A DNA stretch of 64,000 nucleotides from Ariolimax columbianus. Its lineage: Eukaryota; Mollusca; Gastropoda; Stylommatophora; Arionidae. Numbering within the stretch: position 1 is the stretch's first letter; every line of letters begins with the position of its first letter. The stretch spans positions 130,197,023 through 130,261,022 of the forward strand of contig JAVGWX010000003.1 of assembly GCA_036924085.1 (NCBI GenBank), in the 5' to 3' direction. The position numbers and the translations under genes are program-made. Below the pieces are notes generated by a model. The model was not told the DNA's origin. It saw only the letters and a list, made by a program, of their open reading frames with translations, and ran no database searches. Shown piece by piece: positions 1 through 10,424 of the stretch.

Positions 1-612
1 CGTTTTTCTTCCAGATGCCACATCAGTCTGGTGTTTATCATCCGTTCCATCAGCTTGCCGACACAGTTCAGTAGGCTTATGGGCCTGTATCCATTTGGAT
101 CTGTTTTGTCCTTTCCTGTTTTTGGTACTGGTACCAGTACTGCGTCTTTCCATGCCTGTGGTACAATTCCCCTTTTCCAGCTTTGGTTCAGGACCGATAG
201 CAGTTTCCTCTTCGCTGTTTGGCCCAGCCCCATCAGCATTTCGTTTGTTATCCCGTCTTTTCCGGGAGATTTCCTTTACTTTAGTGTTCTCATAGCCTCT
301 TCCATTTCGCGCATTGTTAATTTGGCCATCATGTGCTCTTCAGGTGCCGTATTCATGTTTTCGTGCCCCTTTAGCTCTTCGCTAATGTCTGTATGCTTAT
401 CTGCAGGCACCTCGATGGGGTTTGCTCTGGCATAGTGATCGACAAAGGCGTTTGCGGCTTTCTTACCTGTGATCAAGTTCTCGCCCTGCTTGATAGTAAT
501 TTGTTTATTTGACGGGGTTTCGTCGTTCATGGCTCTGACTAGCTTCCATAGCTTGTTCCCGTCTTTATCCAGGTTTAGACTTTCCGTTTTTTTTTTCCAG
601 CTGTTTGGATCC
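1..612 (-). pseudogene. Jockey-B LINE, partial reverse transcriptase, running off the window's left edge
   Basis: On the minus strand this reads as the linker and N-terminal reverse transcriptase of a Jockey-type non-LTR retrotransposon. Visible pieces are the linker (NKLWKLVRAMNDETPSNKQ), the segment ending EEAMRTLK, and SPGKDG. It is closely parallel, base for base, to about 7127-7640 in the fuller copy downstream. A nonsense change stands directly after EEAMRTLK, where the other copy reads LKKRKSPGKDG, so this copy is dead. Relative to it, the downstream copy lacks about 75 bp near 7500. The upstream (5') end at about 600-612 is a truncation, because similarity stops there. The 3' part lies outside the window. 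Family membership is well supported and the exact truncation point is not. Confidence 0.85.
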
Positions 613-662
613 ATTCCAGCGTAAGTTGGTTTTGTTTTGATCCAATCCAGCGTAAGTTGGTT
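608..662. repeat. Tandem duplication, 31-bp spacing
   Basis: Two near-identical ~24-bp blocks containing CCAGCGTAAGTTGGTT start at 608 and 639. They lie at the truncated edge of the Jockey-B fragment and may have arisen at the integration junction. The next ~335 bp, to 999, hold only a purine-rich stretch with scattered GAATTCGAAA motifs and no recognisable gene. Confidence 0.7.
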
Positions 663-999
663 AAGTGACAGGGCAGTGCAACCAAAAAGATCCACAGGTG
701 GACACATGTTCATAGATTGGCTGACGCCAATCTTGTAGAGCAGGGTACAACTAGTTGAACAATAAGAACGAAGCAACCTACAGGTGCTAGCTAAAACAAG
801 AAAAATAAAGAAAGAGGACGATAGAACACAGAAGGATGAGAGGAGAGAAGGAACCAGCCTGATTGACAGAGAAAACGTTATTGTACTGGGCGTGCTGGTT
901 ATAGCAGAATTTGAAAGCAGAATTCGAAAGTCGAGAACAGAATTCGAAATCGGAGTTCGTTTATTCTTACGTTGAAATTAACAGACAAGCCCTTGAGAA

Positions 1000-1165
1000 A
1001 CTAGTCTAACCCTCCTTCTTGTACACAACATGATAAAGATAGTTTAGAGTGAGGTTCATGCCCTCTACGTGTAGTCTTCGGTCAGCGATATCGCGATGGG
1101 TCTCTTGGACCATAAATACATTGCATCTGTGCTGTCTGCACATTTCAGATAGCAAGACCGTTTTT
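1000..1165 (-). pseudogene. LINE endonuclease N-terminal fragment (Jockey-A type)
   Basis: Minus-strand translation gives MCRQHRCNVFMVQETHRDIA followed by DRRLHVEGMNL. This is the beginning of an apurinic-like (EEP) endonuclease domain, and QETH supplies the catalytic glutamate. The same stretch occurs on the plus strand at 10435-10530, where QETH has become KKAY. The fragment is too short to be functional. Its neighbours on the same strand (1300-1680) are the C-terminus of a Jockey-type element, so two elements may lie head to tail here. Confidence 0.6.
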
Positions 1166-1299
1166 ATTACGAACATTTCTCTATGTTGATTGAAATTGAA
1201 CAGGGCAGATTCGTTTTCAAGTTTTCAATGTGTTTGGTTGCCGGTCGTGAAAAGATTTGTCAACTATGGATAGTTGTTTCCAGAGGACGCCAGACTGTT

Positions 1300-1680
1300 T
1301 TATAAATGTGTGTTTTTGTTGCAATCATCGTGGAGACTTCTTTCCTGCAGCCCCCGCCCGTCTTCTTCGGTCAACTGATGCAATGCTTCTAGCCCAGTGA
1401 GGTTCGCGAACGAGTCTGCGTTTCAGGTCTTCGCCGGCCTCTGATAGTTGTTTAGCATAGTCGTTCCCACAGGCCAGACAGTCTCTCTTTGGTCGGCATA
1501 AGTGAGGCAGTGCTGCAGGATATATTCTTGTGTTTGCTTGGGTGCTCCACAATCGCACGTGGTCGTGTCTCCAAGACCCATTATGTGGAAGTAGTCCTTG
1601 AGTCTGCAAGTGTCCCGTTTTATGTCTGAAGATCTTTGTCTGCCCACCTCTGCCAAGTTTGTCTATGCTGTTATTTACTT
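1300..1680 (-). pseudogene. Jockey-type LINE C-terminal fragment (post-RNase H, Cys/His region)
   Basis: Two overlapping minus-strand frames carry the usual Jockey C-terminal signature: RLKDYFHIMGLGD, then CDCGAPKQTQEYILQHC (a CxC...H...C cluster), then TYADQRETVWP. The frame changes near 1425, so at least one frameshift is present. This cluster follows RNase H in the same element class (compare 5255-5734). No (GAA)n tail is present, so it is a different family from Jockey-B. Confidence 0.7.
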
Positions 1681-1689
1681 AATTATATT

Positions 1690-2985
1690 ATGCTATATGG
1701 TTCTGAAACCTGTATTACTCTGCAGGGCGATTGAAAAGCGCATTTTAAAATTTTCACATGGGTAACCAAAGCTGCATTTCGGTGATCCATTGGTCATAAC
1801 CTACGGAAATCCTGGGAAAAACATTCACCAAGCTTATTTGTTTTTGAAATTATGGCTCGCCCTGTCAGGGACGTCCCCGTCCACCAGATCTTAAAGGATG
1901 CCATGAGCATCATGGATATAAAACGACCTTCTCCATCATGATCCCGCCTCCACTGCTGTCTACGTACCCCCTTATTAGATCCAATCCGAAAGACATCCTC
2001 ATTGCATGCAGCCTGGATCGACGGACCATTGTTAACTAAGTGGAGTACCTAACTTCCTTAATTCCCTACTTACCTACAGGCCTACCTATCAATCTACCTA
2101 CCTACTTATCTATGAGCCCTTATAGAATGTGACTGTTATAACTGCAGAAAAGATTGGCGCTTACTTGTTGCAACACAGGAATTCAACAAATGTGAGAATT
2201 GATTATTTACGCATGATATACAAATTATAATGTCTCTAAACAAAACTTCATTCGCTAAAATCTTGAACAATTACTTACATAGTCGGTCATGTTCTGATTT
2301 AAGAAGTAGATGCCCTCTTTAGCAACAACAACAAAATAATGTCAACCTTTTATAGGACGTGACAGGGAGCCCGATTACTAAACCTCGATAGTTGCCTTTT
2401 ACCACATGTATGACAGGTTGCATTTCTGGGAGGAACCTACCTCCTACCAGGCGCGTCAGCAGGGTTGCGGATTGCTGAAAGGCCTCCTAATTTGGAGGTT
2501 AGCTGCGAATAAATAAGCAGCCTTGGACAAAAACGGGTCGGCAGGCATGGAGACTGTAAGGAGGCAGCCCCTCCACCATGCAAAGACACAACAGGCTAAT
2601 CAAAACATAGCCTCTACACCTCACAATAGAAGAGGAGCGACTAAGTAGTAGTAGATGACAGATTACAGCGTTGTTATTCTTCGCTCCCCTATCGGACCTG
2701 GTAACATACGGCTTTTTATATAAAAAATACATTAAAAAAAGAAAATACTTTCAAAAACCTTTCTCAACAACATAATAACTTGTCAGATTAAGTAATAAGA
2801 AAACAGTTTTTGACGGTGAATTTGTTAGGGAATGTCTGAATAATAAAGAATTTGACATGTCCTAATAGAAAGTCAGTGTGAGGACAACTAAGCCTGGCGT
2901 GATACACTGTAGAACGGAAATGAGAGGACTTGTCAGTAGACATTTACCATACTATGACCAACAGACCAAATGGGTGGCTGGTTTG
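1690..2985. other. No confident gene; one structured GC-richer block
   Basis: At 1690-1730 the plus strand reads LLYGSETC, a weak echo of an RTE reverse-transcriptase C-terminus. 2360-2720 is GC-richer than its surroundings and contains inverted GGAGG/CCTCC blocks. It resembles a repeat leader rather than a gene, but I could not classify it. The rest is AT-rich with no signal. Confidence 0.4.
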
Positions 2986-2989
2986 TGAT

Positions 2990-3262
2990 ATAGCTCTGTA
3001 CGATATTACTGTTACAGTTCGGTTCTCTGTACAATAGCGCTGATATTACTGGCACAGTCTAGCTTTCTGTACAGTAGCGCTGACATTATTGGCGCAGTGT
3101 AGCTTTCTGTACAGTAGCGCTGACATTATTGGCACAGTTTAGCTCTCTGTACAGTAGCGCTGACATTACTGGCACAGTGTTGCTCTCTGTACAGTAGCAC
3201 TGACATTACTGGCACAGTTTAGCTATCTGTACAGTAGCGCTAAAATTACTGGCACAGTCTAG
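2990..3262. repeat. Minisatellite, 40-bp unit, about 6.5 copies
   Basis: The unit is built around CTGTACAGTAGCGCTGA, CATTACTGGCACAG and TTAGCTCT. Copies differ at a few positions and the first is the most diverged. The period is not a multiple of three and there is no open frame. Confidence 0.92.
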
Positions 3263-3799
3263 GAAACGACTGCATCATGAGATAATTTCTAAATACTTCA
3301 TTATTCATTATGAACAGCTGTTTGACAAGGTTATTGATTTGTGACACATGATGGGATGCGCTGAAGCCGTAATTGTCCTCATGCGATACCAGAGATTCAA
3401 TAATGTATAGTTCTAAGTTTTCTTTTTTAAGAGATGGGATCTAAGCATAACCTTATTGATTAAGCAAAATAGGTTTTTGAGACTACAGAAGGATGTGCCT
3501 GCAAGTCATGCGATTATTTGCCGGCCGGGTGATATCAAAAATATCAGAGATACAGGTTTTGAACTGTGTGCTCGTTTGGGCAATCACTTCAGTGATATTT
3601 CTAATGGCTCCAGTTCTACCTTCGCCAGTCACTTCAATAATCCAAGACAGCAGGGTAAGTTTAAAATAAGGACAACTGGCACGATCTTCTGCTCCATGGC
3701 GATCGAAACAATTCGAGATGAAGATTACTTGCATCGTTTGAATGGGATGTCTTAAACAGTCTGGATGGAATACTTCAGCGCATTCGATATTATGAAATG
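3263..3799. other. No recognisable feature
   Basis: Short opposing open frames at about 3456-3755 overlap each other on both strands. They show no domain, no similarity to the neighbouring elements and no codon pattern I would trust. Confidence 0.5.
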
Positions 3800-4150
3800 A
3801 CTACATTAATTCATATCAGAATATGAGATGCCTGTTTATTAGCCCATTTCAGACTATGAAATGACTGTTTATTAGCCCATTTCATACTTCGAGATGAGTT
3901 TTTATTAGCCCATATCAGAATATTAGATCATTGTACCTTATTCCACATCAGACTATAAGATGGTTGTACCTTACTCCATAGACTATGAGATGACTGTATA
4001 TTAGCCCACATCAGAATATGAGATCATTGTACCTTATTCCACATCAGACTATAAGATGAGTGTACCTTATACCATAGACTATGAGATGACTGTATATTAG
4101 CCCATATCAGAGTATGATTGTACAGTAGCCTATATCAGAATATGCTGTAA
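3800..4150. repeat. Degenerate minisatellite, about 35-bp unit, about 10 copies
   Basis: The units contain CATATCAGAATATGAGAT, GACTGTATATTAGCCC and variants. Some units carry TGTACCTTATTCCA instead, so two subtypes alternate. 4151-4560 holds no recognisable gene. Confidence 0.85.
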
Positions 4151-4562
4151 CTACTTCAACTTCAGTTCTAATGTTAACACTTAGCTAACAGTATGTAATT
4201 GGTGACATCTGTCTCTATAAACATTTACATCAAGGTGACTGTTCATTCCATCTTAGACCACCCTAGTCAGTGTCAGCTTCCCTGTATCCTGGGAAATTAC
4301 TGTTTTCAGTCCTAACCAGAATGTAGGCCGGTCGTAGAATGTGCGAAAATGTTGTCCAGCTTCAAGAGAAAGAGTGATATGTCGACAGACAAGAAAAGAC
4401 ATACATAATAAAATTAGACAAAAAACATTTGAAACGCTGGAAGATATAAAACGAACTAGCAGCGTGGTCTCAACAATACAGCAATAGAGAAATTGTCAAT
4501 ATGGAGGTTGGATGAAGAAGTAACAGGCTCTTTGTGGGGCTAGAGGTGGTTAACGTCTGGTA

Positions 4563-4985
4563 AGGTTGTTGTTATTGTTGTTGTTGTTGTTGTTATTGTT
4601 GTTACTGTTGCTGCTGAATGCCTACAGTGAATAGATTTAATCTGTTGTGCGCCCTGAAAAGTACGTTCAGTGGCGGTTTGCTGTAGCTGTCTCACATTCC
4701 GAATGTGCTAATGAAGGTGTTCCGGGATCCTCCAGGCGGGTGTGCTTGCTTTACTTCAACTGCGTATCGCTTACTACTACGGGGATCACGTCGATCCCTC
4801 ACATCGTTAGCCAGGCTGCATTAAAACAGCCCGATTCAAGGAATGACTAGAGGAAGTCGAGGTGTGGGTCTTGACTAGTATATTTTGCTTGATACTGATT
4901 AACATGTCTGATCAGCATGTTTTGCCTGAGGTGACGTTTCTCTTCCTCCCCGTATGGTCTGGTAAATTATTGATCAGACAATGTT
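4563..4985 (+). repeat. Interspersed repeat X, copy 1
   Basis: The copy begins with a (TTG)n run at about 4567-4617. The body follows: GTGCGCCCTGAAAAG, the stretch CTTACTACTACGGGGATCAC, CCAGGCTGCATTAAAACAGC. It ends with a CTGATTAACATGTCTGATCAG-type segment. The same order of blocks is seen in at least seven other places in the window in both orientations. It has no open frame, no tRNA-like head and no obvious terminal inverted repeat. A Helentron-like or 'pearl'-like non-autonomous element is one possibility, because of the microsatellite and terminal tandem units. The class is not established. Confidence 0.8.
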
Positions 4986-5040
4986 AGTTTGTGACAAGTA
5001 AACATACTTGCAGTTCTCTCTAAAAAAAACACTGGTTCAA

Positions 5041-5225
5041 TCTGACTAACGAGGTGGCGAACGATGTGATCCCCGTCGTAGTGAGCGTAACACGAAAGAA
5101 GCCAAACATTGCACATTTACCTGGATGATACCGATCCTTCACCCACGCTAGGAATCTGAGGAAAGATACTACAACCCGTCTCCTATGATACCTTTTTCAG
5201 AGCGCATTAAAGAGTAAAGTTACTC
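5041..5225 (-). repeat. Interspersed repeat X, copy 2, main part
   Basis: This is a reverse-oriented X body (GTGATCCCCGTCGTAGTGAG, TTTTTCAGAGCGCATTAAAG, ACTCACTGTGGGTATTC). The Jockey-B LINE at 5239-8337 interrupts it. Its CAA-rich end resumes at 8351 with AATAACAACAACG. Copies 1 and 2 face tail to tail about 55 bp apart. Confidence 0.85.
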
Positions 5226-5238
5226 ACTGTGGGTATTC
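5226..5238. other. Target-site duplication, left copy (ACTGTGGGTATTC)
   Basis: This 13-bp string recurs exactly at 8338-8350 on the other side of the Jockey-B insertion. It belongs to the host repeat X, which fixes the order of events: X first, LINE second. Confidence 0.9.
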
Positions 5239-5254
5239 TTCTTCTTCTTCTTCA

Positions 5255-5734
5255 TCAGACATCAACCTTTATTTTTTCGAAAAAAGCAGCGGTCATCCTG
5301 AGGCTGTCGACACTGCCATAGAGCTTGTCTAGTGTTGCCACTTGTGATGGCCACATCTGCTTTCTCTGGTCCGCGTATGTCGGACAGTTTTGCAGTGTAT
5401 GTTCAGCGGTCATTCTCCCGGTGCCGCACGTACATTCGTCAGTGCCACCTATCTTGAATTTATTGAATAGGTGGTACCTCAGTCTATTGTGGCCAGTGCG
5501 AAGTCTGAAGACCACGACCTGCTCTCTTCTGTTCAACTGGTAATAGGCATCGTTTTTTGTGTAGCCAGTATGATCTGTTTCCCATTTGGTCATGTATCTA
5601 GCTCTAATAAGCCTTTTTGACTCTTCGTATGTCACACTAGTATCTGGTTGTGGTAGTCTTGCACCTTCTTTTGCCAGTCTGTCTGCCTCCTCGTTGCCTT
5701 GGATGATACAGTGGGATGGAACCCATTGTACCAC
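5255..5734 (-). pseudogene. Jockey-B RNase H end and C-terminal domain
   Basis: The open stretch of 159 codons starts within RNase H with VQWVPSHCIIQGNEEADRLA, which supplies the conserved histidine and the last aspartate of the RNase H active site. It continues through a basic helix (NRREQVVVFRLRTGHNRLRY) and a CTCGTGRMTAEHTLQNC cluster, and stops at KVDV. A frame break separates it from the upstream RNase H half at about 5800. The same region is intact at 41244-42196 and 55891-56295. Confidence 0.9.
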
Positions 5735-5804
5735 TACTCTCTTTGGTGCGGACTGCTGGCATAGTTGATAGTGTACTGCTCTTAAATCATTGTTCAGTAT
5801 TTTT

Positions 5805-6713
5805 CTAGCTTTTTAGTGCTGTAACTACGGCCAGGGCATTTGTAAGCAGGACTATATGGCTTTCATTACTCTTTCTTGTCACCATTTCTTCTACTGCAGC
5901 CCTCAGTGCCTCAGATTCCGCTGTGAAATTGATTGAGTATTTTCCAGTTGCCACTGACCGTGTTACTTGTCTACCATTTGGTAGGCACATGAATACCCCT
6001 GCCCCTCCGTTCTGTGTTGTGTTTGTTACAGAACCGTCGGTGTATGCGTGGGTCCAGTCTATGCTTTGGTAGTTTTTCGTTTGGTAGCTCAGGGTTGTAT
6101 CTCTTCTTTCTTTTTCAGTCTGCCTGTTTTTTTTCCAATATCTGGTATGTTTTCTACCACCTCTGGAAATATGCTGCCTCCAGGTAGGTTTTCGTACAGT
6201 AGTGATGGTCTTTGGTGTTGTTAATGCGTTCATAGGGTCTTCGCTCATCTTTGCTTTGGTTATTTCTGCAAAGTTTCTCCGCTTTAGTTTCCCATTTCCC
6301 AAATTGTTTAGTCTCTGGTGCACTGGATGGTCAGTCAGTCTTCTGAGTTTCTCTGCCTGCTGCTGGGCTCTGCAGTCTCTTCTGTCGGTCATGGATTGCA
6401 GTTTTGTAATCTTTTCAAGTTCTACAATTGGCGTTGACTTCATGGCTCCTGTTATAACTCTCATGGCTTGGTTTTGGAGTTCGCTAATTTTATCAAAGAT
6501 CGCATTTGCTGCTGTTGTCCATGCCGCAATGCCATACTCTAGAACTGGTCTCACTCTTCCATTGTACAGTTTCTTTAGTATACTTTCGTCTGCTCTCCAG
6601 CTTGTGCCAGCAAGTTTCCTCATGATTGCCATTCTTTCTCTGGCTCTCATTCGGTTTCTCTCGATCTGACTTTTCCATGTCATGCGCCGATCAAATGTGA
6701 CTCCCAGGTCCAC
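5805..6713 (-). pseudogene. Jockey-B reverse transcriptase C-terminus and first half of RNase H
   Basis: About 300 codons are open, from DLGVTFDRRMTWKSQIERN (just after the RT palm) through the thumb region (YGIAAWTTAANAIF) to RNase H. In RNase H the first Asp (YTDGS) and the Glu (ESEALRAA) are present. The third acidic position reads LLTNALAVVTAL, whereas the copy at 41219-42196 has LLTDALAVVTAL. This copy has therefore lost a metal-binding aspartate. It ends in a stop after LKS and the frame then shifts. Confidence 0.9.
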
Positions 6714-7788
6714 ATAGCCAGATCGTCTGCAAACATTGAGCTATGGTCTCTTCTTTGTATATTCTCTGTTTTTTTATTTATATACACCAGGAAGAGAGTG
6801 GGTGACAGTACTCCCCTTTGGGGTACTCCCTGCTCAAGTGTCACCTTTTTGCTCATCTACCTTTGTACTTGAACTCTGGCTGTTCTGTTTTTGAGGTAGT
6901 GGCTGATCCATTTATACATTTTCCCATAAACTTCACTTCTTCTTAGCTTGACTCTAAGTCTCTCTTTCCAGACTTTGTCAAATGCGTTTTATAGGTCCAC
7001 TCAAACCACTACTGTGTGTTTTTGCTCCTGGTAGGCATCTTCTATTTCCTGGGCTATGAGGATGACCTGATCCTCAGTGGATCTGTGCTGTCTAAAGCCT
7101 GTTTGCTGTGGAATTAGTTTGTGTTTTTCTTCCAGATGCCACATCAGTCTGGTGTTTATCATACGTTCCATCAGTTTGCCTACGCAGCTCAGTAGGCTGA
7201 TAGGCCTGTATCCATTTGGATCAGTTTTGTCTTTTCCTTTCTTTGGTACTGGTACAAGTACTGCGTCTTTCCATGCCTGGGGTACAATATCCCTTTTCCA
7301 CTTTGGTTCAGGACTGATAGTAGTTTCCTCTTTGCTGTTTGGCCCAGCTCCATCAGCATTTTGTTTGTTGTCCCGTCTTTTCCGGGAGATTTCCTTTTCT
7401 TTAACGTTCTCATGGCCTCTTCCATTTCATTCATTGTTAATTTTGCCATCATATGCTCTTCTGGTGCCAAATTCATGTTGTCGGGCCCCATAATGTTCAA
7501 CATAATGTTTCTAGTGAGCATGTTGTCACCCTGCTTGATTGTAATTTGATTGTTTGATGGAGTTTCGGCATTCTAGGCTCTGACGAGCTTCCATAGTTTG
7601 TTCCCTTATTTGTCTAAATTGAGGCTTTCTGTTTGGTTTTTCCAGCCTTCTCTTGCTGTTTGGTTTAGAGTGTATTTGTATTTCGCCGTGGTGGCTTTGA
7701 GGGCGATATTTGCCTCCGTAGATTGTTCTCGCTCTGCCATGTTCCTAGCATTTATGACTGCGTCTTCCGCTTTCTGCAAATCATCATT
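6710..7788 (-). pseudogene. Jockey-B reverse transcriptase core
   Basis: Several frames must be followed on the minus strand. Seen in order are MEEAMRTLKKRKSPGKDGTT, GYRPISLLSCVGKLMERMI, PQQTGFRQHRSTEDQV, NAFDKVWKERL, PQRGVLSPTLF and MFADDLAMW. The FADD active site at about 6709-6735 is intact, but a stop lies before NAFDKVW (about 6985-6990) and more frame breaks occur near 7520 and 7575. A deletion of about 75 bp relative to the 1-612 copy lies near 7500. The domain order and motifs are those of the Jockey clade. Confidence 0.9.
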
Positions 7789-8337
7789 CTAATAGGGCTT
7801 ATAATTTTTCCTTGCCCCTCTTGGGATGGTTTCAGTGGCAGCTTGCATTATTGCTTTGCTTAGGCTTTCCACCATAAGCTTCATTTCCTTATTCCGTGTG
7901 TTGATGGTTTCACACAGCCCATCTGTCAGGCTTGCAAATCTGTCCCAGTCGGCTCGTTTGTAATTCCAACGTGGGAGCGGTTTTGTTTCCTGTGGGCCTA
8001 CTTCCATATCAACTTCTAGCCTAATTAGCCTGTGGTCGCTACCTGCCAATTGGTTTAGCACCTGGCGGTCTATTTTTTGGGGAATGTCCACTGTGGAAAA
8101 GGCCAAATCTGGAGTAAAGGTGGTATGCCATATTCTAGAATAGAAGCTAGGGCTATCCTCCGGCCTATTGATTAGATAGAGATTTGTGTCTATCTCCCAA
8201 TCTTCCACTTCGTCACCTCTGCTGTCTGTGTCCGAGTATCCCCATCTCTCCGAGTGGCTGTTGAAGTCTCCAACTACTATGCAGTTGGAGTCTTTGACGT
8301 CCATACTCGAGAGCGATAGGTCTTTGTTTGGTGGTCT
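7789..8337 (-). pseudogene. Jockey-B endonuclease, N-terminally truncated
   Basis: About 180 codons of the EEP-type endonuclease remain: CIVVGDFNSHSERWGYSDTD (the GDFN motif), the TPDLAFS region and AGSDHRLIRLEV (the catalytic SDH). The N-terminal part with the catalytic Glu is absent, because the element begins at the truncation point at 8337. The frame stays open upstream to 8487 only by chance, through flanking repeat X. The stop after RKNYKPY at 7789 is a premature break. Confidence 0.9.
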
Positions 8338-8350
8338 ACTGTGGGTATTC
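8338..8350. other. Target-site duplication, right copy (ACTGTGGGTATTC)
   Basis: This matches 5226-5238 exactly. Repeat X resumes immediately after it (AATAACAACAACG). 8365-8690 beyond that holds no recognisable feature. Confidence 0.9.
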
Positions 8351-8687
8351 AATAACAACAACGTAGCATGTACATTATTAAAAATCCTGATTTTGATAGT
8401 TGCTTGATCATCGATACAACTCTTGTGCAATCCAACATCTAATGTCACAAGTTCCATTCCAGATACAGATCGTCTAAACACGCACATAGTACCACTTTTT
8501 CAGTCACAGCTAAATGTCTTATATAAATTCAACATGTGATGTCGCTTGTTCAATTACAGATTAATTTCTTTGAACAAAGTCAGCATGCGATGTCGCTAGA
8601 TCAACTGCAGATTCATTTCTTTCATAAATTAAATGGGATGCCCCAAATCACATATACATTCTTGCGAAATAAAATATATAAATATAA

Positions 8688-8692
<5 letters not shown>

Positions 8693-8763
<71 letters not shown>
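8693..8763. repeat. (TA)n microsatellite
   Basis: About 35 uninterrupted TA units are followed by a few TGTA units. The apparent poly-Ile/Tyr frames across it are artefacts. Confidence 0.97.
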
Positions 8764-8775
<12 letters not shown>

Positions 8776-9904
8776 AAATATATATAAATTAAGTGATCCA
8801 GGATTCAGCTTCAAATGTCATACACATTTTTAAATTATTTGTCATACTGATTGCTACAACCATTTAAAAAAAATAATTTTTTGTCCTCTTCGCACATATG
8901 GTTCAGAATTAGCTTCAGGAGACTCAAACATCTCAATAAACACGACCATGATCGTGCGATGGAACAATTAAAACGACCATCTCCCATTTCGTTCTCTAGA
9001 GCCAAAACAATGACCTTGAAGAAACACTAGCTCCAAGAAGCGAAGGATGAATGACAGAATTATTGATGAGTGCATTTCCGAGTCGCATAGATATGTGTTC
9101 CAATTCGTCGGTTTAGGGATTGGTGAGGATGTTTTGCTTGAATTGATGCCAACAACGGGAACAGAATCAGGTGCGCAAATGAGTCTTACTAAACGCGTTC
9201 AACAGCTGGACATCTCGACTAATAAGCCTTCAACGCATAAATAATAACCTAAATAGACTATACATTCACAAACATGTTTAATGTAAGGCGGAGATAAAAA
9301 ATATCTGGACCTGGATGTCTTTGTATTATCGTTCATTCCAAACGATGGTTTTTTCAAACACAGACTGTTGAAAATTCAAATTTAATATTTTATGGCACAT
9401 AATATACGTGTGTAAGCATCACAGAATACATCTGTGTCTGTGTAAGTATTATTTTAGCGGATTTTAAAATTAATCCTGGTGCTTTTAATAATATAATTGA
9501 GGGTGACAAACTTCTCATTTTGCACTTCACATAACACTATTTAATAATATATAACGGTCCTAAAATAAACTACACTAATTCAACAGTTCACCAAGTGTTA
9601 TCTCTAAAATGTCAAATGTACTATACATTCAGATGTACCACTCTAAGTAAAACATTTACCAGAAAAGTGTTTATTATCGATTAGGACATGAGTACTAATG
9701 TACAGTGAGTGAAAATAGCAATATTCTCATAAGCAATAATACGTGCTGTTAAAATGTCAAGACTGGAGTGTTATGTCTTTTAGAGATTTAATGCACAACG
9801 GACATATGTTGCGTCCATAAACTATTTGAGTCATGCTGGCTATTCTTTCATTTGATAAACAGAAACATGCTGCTAGTTTATATTTTAATAGATGACTGTA
9901 GAAG
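8764..9904. other. No recognisable feature
   Basis: AT-rich, apparently single-copy sequence. A 65-codon frame at 9047-9244 has no domain or repeat signature I know, and I do not call it a gene. Confidence 0.5.
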
Positions 9905-10037
9905 ACAGACTTGTACCACCTTTATCAGTACGCTCGGGATGTGAGGAAAGCTACTGCAACCCGCTACTTAACGTCCTTTTCAGGGCGCATAAAAGAGTTA
10001 ACCTACTCATTTTGGACATTAGAAACAACAACAACAT
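9905..10037 (-). repeat. Interspersed repeat X, copy 3 (partial)
   Basis: Only the (CAA)n-proximal third is present: GGAAAGCTACTGCAACCCGC, CCTTTTCAGGGCGCATAAAAG, then AACAACAACA. 10038-10424 that follows holds no recognisable gene. Confidence 0.8.
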
Positions 10038-10424
10038 ACTTACTTTTCTCTTTAGTGAGAAAACGTACTGTGTTGGGAAATCCTAAAATTGACGGTTGGT
10101 CGTTTACTGAGATCAAGAAAAGGCAGTCTGGTCTGGCGATGCGCTCGAAAAGCTGTTGGTGACCGACGAAGACATAAGACGCAGTTTTCTCAGAGAACCT
10201 CGCCGGGCTGGGAGCATATTATCAGTGTATCTAAGAAGAAGGGTAACACGAAATTATCATCTACGAAGCTTGCAACACAAAAACTAAATTATAAAGCAAT
10301 CGGGTGTCTCCTGGAAACAGCTACTCAGTTGGCAAATCCTTTCACCACCGGGAACTAAACAAATAGAAAACGAATCTGACCTTCTGTTGATTTAGTTAAA
10401 CATAAAGGGATGCTCAGCAGACAA

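Larger units (their letters stand above)
5239..8337 (-). mobile_element. Jockey-B LINE, 5'-truncated, inserted in repeat X
   Basis: This is a non-LTR retrotransposon on the minus strand. In coding order it carries endonuclease (8337 to 7789), linker and reverse transcriptase (7788 to about 6300), RNase H (about 6090 to 5640) and a C-terminal Cys/His region (to 5259). The 3' end is a (GAA)n tail, read as TTC repeats at 5239-5253. The stop codon abuts the tail, so there is almost no 3' UTR. A 13-bp duplication flanks it exactly. The 5' end is cut inside the endonuclease domain, as is usual for target-primed reverse transcription. Several frameshifts and stops make it inactive. Confidence 0.95.

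Noticed and set aside
8536..8833. Open frames across the (TA)n tract at 8693
   Set aside because: They encode only Ile-Tyr repeats, read from a dinucleotide tract in several frames at once.
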